Of a stretch of 44,288 bases of DNA, positions 39,148 to 44,288 are shown one piece after another. The notes under the pieces were generated by a model, which saw only the letters and a program-made list of their open reading frames with translations, was not told the origin of the DNA and did not search any database. Where the stretch lies: positions 1 through 44,288 of the forward strand of contig PLFE01000190.1 in assembly GCA_003136675.1 (NCBI GenBank), read 5' to 3'. How positions within the stretch are numbered: position 1 is the stretch's first letter; every line of letters begins with the position of its first letter. This DNA is from Bryobacterales bacterium. GTDB taxonomy: Bacteria > Acidobacteriota > Terriglobia > Bryobacterales > Bryobacteraceae. A program made the translations under genes and the position numbers.

Positions 39148-39417
39148 ATGCGTTCGCGCCAGGAAATAGAACTAATTCTTTCTACCGAAATCAAGACTGC
39201 CGGCCAGCGCCAGAAAGACGCGGGTATGCGCTTGCGGCAAATCACAGACGATATCCCAAGCGGAATACCCGCTCCCGATGGACCTCTGCGCCTCCGCCAG
39301 GCGGGCACGGACTACCGTGCCGCGCTGGAAGACCTTCGCAAGGCATTGAGCCGATTTGACGACTTCATCTCCCGCGGGATCGTTCCCGATGACGTGGGTG
39401 GTTGGCGGGTACGATAA
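39148..39417 (+). CDS. Small helical protein of unknown function
   Basis: 89 residues, no signal peptide, no recognised family. It is rich in charged residues with helical spacing (RSRQEIELILSTEIKTAGQR ... YRAALEDLRKALSRFDDFIS) and resembles a small coiled-coil or helical-bundle protein. No strong ribosome-binding site is seen before ATG 39148. It runs toward the DUF4159 gene with 17 bp between stops. The reading is supported mainly by sensible amino-acid composition, so it is less certain than its neighbours. Confidence 0.55.
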   Translation: MRSRQEIELILSTEIKTAGQRQKDAGMRLRQITDDIPSGIPAPDGPLRLRQAGTDYRAALEDLRKALSRFDDFISRGIVPDDVGGWRVR

Positions 39418-39434
39418 CTCGTTCAACGGGTTGT

Positions 39435-40265
39435 TCAATGCGTCATTGAGTAGACGACGTAGTTGATTCCATAGCGGTAGGCCAGTTCGGTCATATGCTC
39501 GGGATACTGCGGCGAATCGGCATACTCCCAGGCATCGCCCACATCGGTGTTGAAATTGACGGCTACCACCATCCGGCCGCGATCGTCGCGGATCGAGCGC
39601 CATGCCGGCGCGGTGCCTTCCGGTTGATGAACCACCACCGAGCCGTCGGCTGCAAGGCGCAGGTGCCGAGTGCCGGGAATGAACGTAAGATCTTTCTCCG
39701 CGATGTCGTAGACGACGTGCATCACGGGGTCGGCCGTTTCGAGTTCGAGGATGGGGTGGCCCGGTAGAACCCTGTTCATGGTTTCGCGGAACATCTCCCA
39801 TTGGTCGGGCCCCCAGAAATCGTCGGCCACCAGGAAGCCGCCGCGCAGTAGATACTCGCGCAGGCGGGCAGTCTCGGCATCGCTCAGGTCCCACCAGCCG
39901 GTTTGGGTTGCGTAGATCCACGGATGGTCGAAGATGTGATCGTCGAGCAGGCGCATGTGCCGGGGCTCCCCGGCGGCGATTCGGGTGAGTCTTTGTACGC
40001 CGGAAGTAAAGTGATCCTCGGCGTCAGGCCAATCGACAATCCACCAGCCGTTGCCTTGGCCGGAACGCGAGGCGTAACCCCAGCGCCTGTGAAATTGGGG
40101 CAGATCGTTGTATTCCAGGCGAACGAAGTGGAACTCGCCGGTGGACGGAAAATCGGGCCGGGGACCATCGTCGTGGCCTTCAAACTCGATCCGCTGCGCC
40201 AGGGCGCAAAACGCGGCGGTGACGCTGAGCAGGATCACGAGCCATCGTGCCGTGCTTCGTTCCAT
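39435..40265 (-). CDS. Exported DUF4159 protein
   Basis: 276 residues from ATG 40265; the frame is open upstream, but the signal peptide (WLVILLSVTAAFCALA) starts here. DUF4159 features: FHFVRLEYNDLP, GWWIVDWPDAEDHF, IFDHPWIYATQTGWWDLSD, then REYLLRGGFLVADDFWG and the end NFNTDVGDAWEYADSPQYPE, HMTELAYRYGINYVVYSMTH. The fold is glutamine-amidotransferase-like, and the family often accompanies MoxR/VWA gene clusters, none of which is seen here. Function unknown. Diverges from the TPR gene (46 bp between starts). Confidence 0.85.
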   Translation of the reverse strand: MERSTARWLVILLSVTAAFCALAQRIEFEGHDDGPRPDFPSTGEFHFVRLEYNDLPQFHRRWGYASRSGQGNGWWIVDWPDAEDHFTSGVQRLTRIAAGEPRHMRLLDDHIFDHPWIYATQTGWWDLSDAETARLREYLLRGGFLVADDFWGPDQWEMFRETMNRVLPGHPILELETADPVMHVVYDIAEKDLTFIPGTRHLRLAADGSVVVHQPEGTAPAWRSIRDDRGRMVVAVNFNTDVGDAWEYADSPQYPEHMTELAYRYGINYVVYSMTH

Positions 40266-40311
40266 ATGGACATTGTGGACTGTAATAAACTGAGAAAACA
40301 TCAGGCTGCCT

Positions 40312-41784
40312 TTGACTTCTCGCCTACCACTCCTACTATTGCTTCCCTGTATTCTGCTTCCCGGTCTTGTTCGGGCCGAGGACCAGTCGAAGCTCGATTC
40401 GACCGAAGCTCTGTTCACCGTCCTCGCGGCAGCCAATGCCGCTGGTTATGACGCCGGGCTGAGTTCGTCGCCGGAGATCCGCCAGAAGGTGCGCGACGCT
40501 GTTCTGGCGGCCAATCCGCCGGTGCTCCGCGAACTGAAGGCCTGGTACTTCGACAACCCCGCCCGCGATAAGACGGCCGATCTTTCGCGGTTTATTTCGC
40601 TGGCCATCTCCGTGGGCGACCCGCCGGACTTTGCGTGGACCAAACGGGAATTGGACATTCCGCCCGATGTGAAAGACATGGACAACTTCCGCGCCCTTCT
40701 GCCCCGGTTCTATGAGCAGGCTCACATCGAGGATCTCTGGCGGAAAGCCCAGCCGCTTGTCGAAGAAACGCTGGCGCGCTATCAGGAGCCCGTTGCGCGG
40801 ACCGTGCTGGAGGCGAACGCGTACTTGCGGAACCCCACCTACGGTTTCCTGGGACGGCGTTTTTCGGTGCTCATCGATTTCCTGGGAGCGCCCAACCAGG
40901 TGCAGACGCGCAGTTACGGTGACGATTTTTTCGTCGTTCTAACCCACTCCTCCGATCTGCACTTGTTCGATATCCGCCATGCATATTTCCGTTACGTGCT
41001 CGATCCGTTGGCGATCAAGTACGGGATGCAGTTGAAGGAAAAGGAATCGCTGCTCGACATCGCGGAAGGCGCGCCGTTGCTGCGGGAACCCTACCGGTCA
41101 CAATTCGATTTGCTGGCGTCGGAATGCCTGATCAAAGCCATTGAGAGCCGCATGCTGTCGAACCCCGGCCTGGTGGACGCGGCGGTTGGCGAGGGTTACA
41201 TCCTCACGCCGTTCTTTGAAGAGCAATTGCGCATCTTTGAAAAGCAGCCCGACAGCATGAAGCTCTTCTTTCCGGTGATGGTTCAGGCGCTCAGCGTGCG
41301 CCGCGAGATCAAGCGATTGGATGGTGTCAAATTTGCCCAGGAGCCGCCGGGGGCCGTCAAGCCGAAAGTGAATGCTCCCGCGGAACCTGTCTTGAGCCAG
41401 TCCGCTCAACGGGTGACGGAGGGCGACGCATATTATAAAAAGCAGGACCTGGAGAATGCGCTGCGTTTATATCAGGAAGCGCTGGTGCAGCCGGGGTCTC
41501 CCGAGGACCACTCGAAGGCGTATTTTGGCATGGCCCACGTTGCGCTCATGCGGAAAGATCCGGAAAAGGCCGACCTGCTTTTTCACAAGACGCTCGAATC
41601 CAGCCCGGACGCGGACCGGCGCGCGTGGAGCTACTACTATTTGGGAGCACTTTCCGACGCGGCGGAATTGCACGACGAAGCGGTGAAGTGGTATCAACAG
41701 GCATTGGCGGTGGAAGGCGCGCCGCCCGCGGCAGTGAAATCCGCGCGCACGGGACTGGAAAAGCCCGCGCCGGTTGTAAAATAA
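40312..41784 (+). CDS. Exported protein with C-terminal TPR repeats
   Basis: 490 residues starting at TTG 40312; a stop at 40291 in the same frame and lack of ATG leave only TTG 40312 or CTG 40306, and the TTG opens a clear signal peptide (LPLLLLLPCILLPGLVRA). The body (about 25-340) is mostly helical and not recognised. At about 368-480 come TPR units (AYYKKQDLENALRLYQEAL, KAYFGMAHVALMRKDPEKAD, YYLGALSDAAELHDEAVKWY). It likely acts in periplasmic protein contacts. The next TPR gene follows by 28 bp, so an operon with it and rnc is likely. Confidence 0.82.
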   Translation: MTSRLPLLLLLPCILLPGLVRAEDQSKLDSTEALFTVLAAANAAGYDAGLSSSPEIRQKVRDAVLAANPPVLRELKAWYFDNPARDKTADLSRFISLAISVGDPPDFAWTKRELDIPPDVKDMDNFRALLPRFYEQAHIEDLWRKAQPLVEETLARYQEPVARTVLEANAYLRNPTYGFLGRRFSVLIDFLGAPNQVQTRSYGDDFFVVLTHSSDLHLFDIRHAYFRYVLDPLAIKYGMQLKEKESLLDIAEGAPLLREPYRSQFDLLASECLIKAIESRMLSNPGLVDAAVGEGYILTPFFEEQLRIFEKQPDSMKLFFPVMVQALSVRREIKRLDGVKFAQEPPGAVKPKVNAPAEPVLSQSAQRVTEGDAYYKKQDLENALRLYQEALVQPGSPEDHSKAYFGMAHVALMRKDPEKADLLFHKTLESSPDADRRAWSYYYLGALSDAAELHDEAVKWYQQALAVEGAPPAAVKSARTGLEKPAPVVK

Positions 41785-41812
41785 CATGACTTTCGAAAAC
41801 CGAGGACAACTG

Positions 41813-42655
41813 ATGAGCAACTTTCATTTGCCGGCGTCGCTTTTGGCCACAGCCATTGGATTGGTTCTGGCGGCGGGAACGCTGGCGCCCACCGCACTGG
41901 CGCAAAAGGCCGCCCCCAAGCCCAAGTCTCAGGAAGAAGCCAAAGCCCTGAACGAAGTTTTCCAATCCACCAATGTGGATGAGCAGATTGCGGCGGCGAC
42001 GGCGGTGCTCGAAAAGTACGCCGACACGGAGTACAAATCGTCGTTGCTGCAAATGATTGCGGCCGATTACCAGAGGAAGAACGACTACCCGAAGACCATC
42101 GTATATGGAGATCTCGCCCTCGGCGCAGACCCGCAGAATTACCAGGCCATGCTGATCCTTGGCAATGAATACGCCAAAACCACCAAGGACACGGACTTCG
42201 ATAAGGACGAGAAGCTGGGGAAAGCGGACGGCTACGCGACGAAGGTGCTGGCGATTGTTCCGGCCGCCCCGAAGCCGAATCAGCGAATGACCGACGAACA
42301 ATGGAACGACGCGAAGAAAGACATCGAATCGAGCGCCCATGAAATTCTGGGGATGGTGGCGCTGACTCGCAAGAAATCGGATGTCGCGGTGACCGAGTTC
42401 AAGGCGTCGGTTGAGGTAGCGGCCACGCCGGACCCGGCTGACTATGTTCGTCTGGCTGTGGCATACAACCAGGCCGGCAAGTACGACGATGCCATTGCGA
42501 CCGCGGAGAAGGTGGCCGCGCTTCCCGGGGCGTTGCCGCAAGTGAAGTCGGTGGCCCAGGCGGAGCGCGTTCGGGCCATTCAAGCCAAGAAGAAGGCCGC
42601 TGCGGCATCCGCCCCTGCCGCCGCGCCAGCGCCCGCCGAAACTCCGAAGCCGTAA
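41813..42655 (+). CDS. Exported TPR-like protein with Ala/Pro/Lys-rich tail
   Basis: 280 residues from ATG 41813, chosen because GAGGAC lies 6 bp upstream; an in-frame ATG at 41786 is weaker. Signal peptide to about residue 30 (LAPTALAQ). Helical repeats of TPR type cover most of the protein (YQRKNDYPKTIVYGDLALGA ... YNQAGKYDDAIATAEKVAAL), followed by a tail of Lys, Ala and Pro (AKKKAAAASAPAAAPAPAE). No catalytic motif. It ends 2 bp before the rnc start. Confidence 0.82.
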   Translation: MSNFHLPASLLATAIGLVLAAGTLAPTALAQKAAPKPKSQEEAKALNEVFQSTNVDEQIAAATAVLEKYADTEYKSSLLQMIAADYQRKNDYPKTIVYGDLALGADPQNYQAMLILGNEYAKTTKDTDFDKDEKLGKADGYATKVLAIVPAAPKPNQRMTDEQWNDAKKDIESSAHEILGMVALTRKKSDVAVTEFKASVEVAATPDPADYVRLAVAYNQAGKYDDAIATAEKVAALPGALPQVKSVAQAERVRAIQAKKKAAAASAPAAAPAPAETPKP

Positions 42656-42657
42656 TT

Positions 42658-43374
42658 TTGGCCGACACAATACATCCCGCGCCCGTTGAACTTGAGGCGG
42701 CGATCGGGTTTCAGTTCCGGAACCGCGATCTGCTGATTCGCGCCCTGACGCACGCCTCGCACCGTGGTGAATCCGGCCAGGAACGGGTACCTCAGGCGGA
42801 CAACGAGCAGCTGGAGTTTCTGGGCGATGCCGTGCTCGGGCTGATTGTGAGCGAGTATGTGATCCGCATGTGCCCCGATTTTGACGAGGGGCGTCTGCAC
42901 AACCTGAAGACCCGCCTGATCAATCGTACGCACCTTGCGGAGGTGGCGCGCAACCTTCGTATCGGCGAGCATATGGTGATGGGCAAGGCGGAGGACCGCT
43001 GCGGCGGCCGCGAGAAGGATTCCGTGCTGGCGAATGCGACCGAGGCCCTGCTGGCCGCCGTCTATCTCGATGGGGGCATTGAACCGGCGCGCCGGATTGT
43101 TTTGACGCATGTGGTGGCGGGCGAAGATATGCGCGCGCTCTCCACCGCCGGCATGAACAACATCAAGTCGAGCCTGGAGATTCTGGCGCGCCAGAGAAAT
43201 CTGCCAAAACCGGAGTACTCGGTGCGGGCGGAGCACGCGGGATATCCGCAGGAATTTGTGGCGGAGGTTCGCGTGGGCCTGGATCTGAGCGCCAGCGGGC
43301 GGGGAAAATCGAAGAAGAATGCGGAGATGGAAGCGGCGCGGAATCTGCTGCTGCGGTTGGAGACGGCCGGTTAG
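42658..43374 (+). CDS. rnc: Ribonuclease III
   Basis: 238 residues. The catalytic domain has NEQLEFLGDAVLGL with E53 and D57, helper helices (RLHNLKTRLINRTHLAEVAR) and EALLAAVYLDGG with E129; a C-terminal dsRNA-binding domain (about 167-236) ends SKKNAEMEAARNLLLRL. It cuts double-stranded RNA in rRNA and mRNA maturation. The start is TTG 42658, two bases after the stop of the TPR gene; no ATG is placed well, so expression is probably coupled to that gene. Confidence 0.96.
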   Translation: MADTIHPAPVELEAAIGFQFRNRDLLIRALTHASHRGESGQERVPQADNEQLEFLGDAVLGLIVSEYVIRMCPDFDEGRLHNLKTRLINRTHLAEVARNLRIGEHMVMGKAEDRCGGREKDSVLANATEALLAAVYLDGGIEPARRIVLTHVVAGEDMRALSTAGMNNIKSSLEILARQRNLPKPEYSVRAEHAGYPQEFVAEVRVGLDLSASGRGKSKKNAEMEAARNLLLRLETAG

Positions 43375-43406
43375 TCGGCTGCTTTTATAAGACCGAAGTC
43401 ACCCCC

Positions 43407-43631
43407 ATGCGCTACACAGTTGTCATCGAACGCGAGGCGGACGGTGGGTACGTAGCCACCGTGCCAGCGTTGCCGGGATGTGTTTCCCAGGGTGACACCC
43501 GTGATGAGGTCACCGGGAACATCCGAGAGGCGGCGGATCTTTACATCGAAGACTGTATCGCCGCTGGCGACCCCGTCCCGACGGAAGTTGGCTTGGAATA
43601 CTTCGACCTCACCACTAGCAGTCCCCAGTGA
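43407..43631 (+). CDS. hicB: HicB-type antitoxin
   Basis: 74 residues with the HicB partial RNase-H-like fold: RYTVVIEREADGGYVATVPAL, then PGCVSQGDTRDEVTGNIREA and the end YIEDCIAAGDPVPTE. This short form lacks a C-terminal DNA-binding domain. HicB neutralises the HicA mRNA endonuclease. The stop overlaps the hicA GTG as GTGA. The partner is broken, so the antitoxin may now be without a toxin. Confidence 0.92.
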   Translation: MRYTVVIEREADGGYVATVPALPGCVSQGDTRDEVTGNIREAADLYIEDCIAAGDPVPTEVGLEYFDLTTSSPQ

Positions 43632-43735
43632 AGCTGCCGACAGATGTTTCCGGCCAGGAAGGATTAAGCTGCTCTTAAAGGTAGGATTTGTCGTGAACCG
43701 CCAACGAGGAAGCCACGTAGTGCTCAGGCGTCGCG
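43628..43735 (+). pseudogene. hicA: Frameshifted and truncated HicA toxin
   Basis: GTG 43628 opens VKLPTDVSGQE, the usual HicA start, but the frame stops at 43678. In the neighbouring frame HicA continues as IKLLLKVGFVVNRQRGSHVV and LRR, including the catalytic His in the GSH motif. One base lost near 43662 joins the two. After about 43735 the family's last third (with PxHxE) is absent and an unrelated Ala/Pro-rich reading follows. So the toxin is inactive as given, by frameshift and by 3' loss. Confidence 0.8.
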
Positions 43736-44285
43736 AGGACGAAGCGAAGGCGCAAACCCCAGAGGCCGCACAACCCGAAGCCGCGACCGCCGGCACGGAG
43801 GCGCAGCCGACACCGCAAGACCAATACAAGGCGCTGTTCGACGAAGCGGACAAACGCGAGGCCACGCGCCAGAAGCGTCGCCGCGCAGGGCGCGCCGGCG
43901 ATCCCCGAGGAAGGCGTGCCCGACACGCGCCCGCAGCTCGCGCAGCGGCTTGAGGGCAAGCCGTGGGCGGACGTGTCGAATTCGGAAGCGGCGGCCATCG
44001 ACAACTTAGTGCGCCAGGGCTACGGCTCGGCGCAGCGCCGGAGCACCCGGTGTAACCGAACAACCGCGAATTGCGGCTGAAGCGCAGGCGGCTGAAGAAC
44101 CAACCGATCCGGCTACGGCCGCATTCCGCGCCGCGACTCCGGGCGCGGATCTTCGCGCGCCTGCCGCCCGGAAGGCGGACGGCGAGCGGTTGATCGGCGA
44201 TCCGGACGAATACAAGGCCACGGCTCCGCGATGCTGGGCGCCCGCCGCGGGAACACCACCGCGCCGGTTCATTGTGCCGGTATGA
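43736..44285 (+). pseudogene. Ala/Pro-rich coding stretch broken over three frames
   Basis: Three successive readings look protein-like. The first (to about 43885) includes TPQDQYKALFDEADKREATR. The second (about 43881-44033, stop 44078) includes IPEEGVPDTRPQLAQRLEGK and then PWADVSNSEAAAIDNLVRQG. The third (about 44034 to stop 44283) includes GVTEQPRIAAEAQAAEEPTD and ADGERLIGDPDEYKA. Each needs a one-base shift to join the next. I recognise no family. Either a decayed gene or low-quality sequence at the end of an assembly. Confidence 0.5.
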
Positions 44286-44288
44286 TGT

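Overview
The window looks like a piece of an Acidobacteriota chromosome, most likely from the Solibacter/Bryobacter group. The DNA is GC-rich (by eye roughly 60%). It carries three large exported proteins with the C-terminal domain known as TIGR03437, a full-length acidobacterial-type 'orphan' ABC permease (ADOP), beta-propeller proteins built from NHL-like and FG-GAP repeats, a 12-repeat choice-of-anchor-D protein, and several exported proteins of types common in that group. This assignment rests on family recognition, not on a marker-gene search.

Layout. 1-7.2 kb: an exported amidohydrolase, a RibD/DHFR-like reductase, a DUF1080 protein, a small lipoprotein, a Tat-exported alpha/beta hydrolase and the ADOP permease. 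7.2-17 kb: exported repeat proteins (FG-GAP plus Ig-like; two beta-propellers ending in TIGR03437) interleaved with small enzymes (dienelactone-hydrolase-like, SnoaL-like, DinB-like, rhodanese), a 60-residue lysine-rich exported peptide with a clear terminator, and the remains of a toxin-antitoxin pair beside a 37-bp dispersed repeat. 17-22.7 kb: a complete Ada methyl-DNA repair protein, a 1329-residue protein of 12 tandem Ig-like units, a cupin and tRNA-Arg(CCG).

22.7-30 kb: a GT39-type membrane glycosyltransferase, then an arsenic operon read leftward (arsR, arsM, aquaporin, arsC) with a visible promoter and ArsR-like operator. Beyond it are a phosphoesterase and, facing away, a tightly coupled two-gene unit: a multi-pass membrane protein with conserved His/Asp clusters, and a two-TM exported protein whose predicted mature N-terminus is a histidine. 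I regard this two-gene unit (27424-30007) as the best candidate for an undescribed system, probably metal-related; this is inference.

30-44 kb: an XRE regulator with its own promoter and operator-like inverted repeat, an exported subtilisin with TIGR03437, a CPBP-type membrane protease, thioredoxin, glycogen synthase, a DUF4159 protein, two TPR-type exported proteins and RNase III. The last 900 bp hold hicB, a frameshifted and truncated hicA, and an Ala/Pro-rich coding stretch split over three frames.

How the genes work together: the arsenic genes form a complete intracellular route (sensing, arsenate reduction, arsenite efflux through a channel, and methylation). Many other genes are single transcription units for exported proteins. 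Both toxin-antitoxin loci are broken by what look like single-base losses, so either they are decaying or the underlying assembly has small errors.
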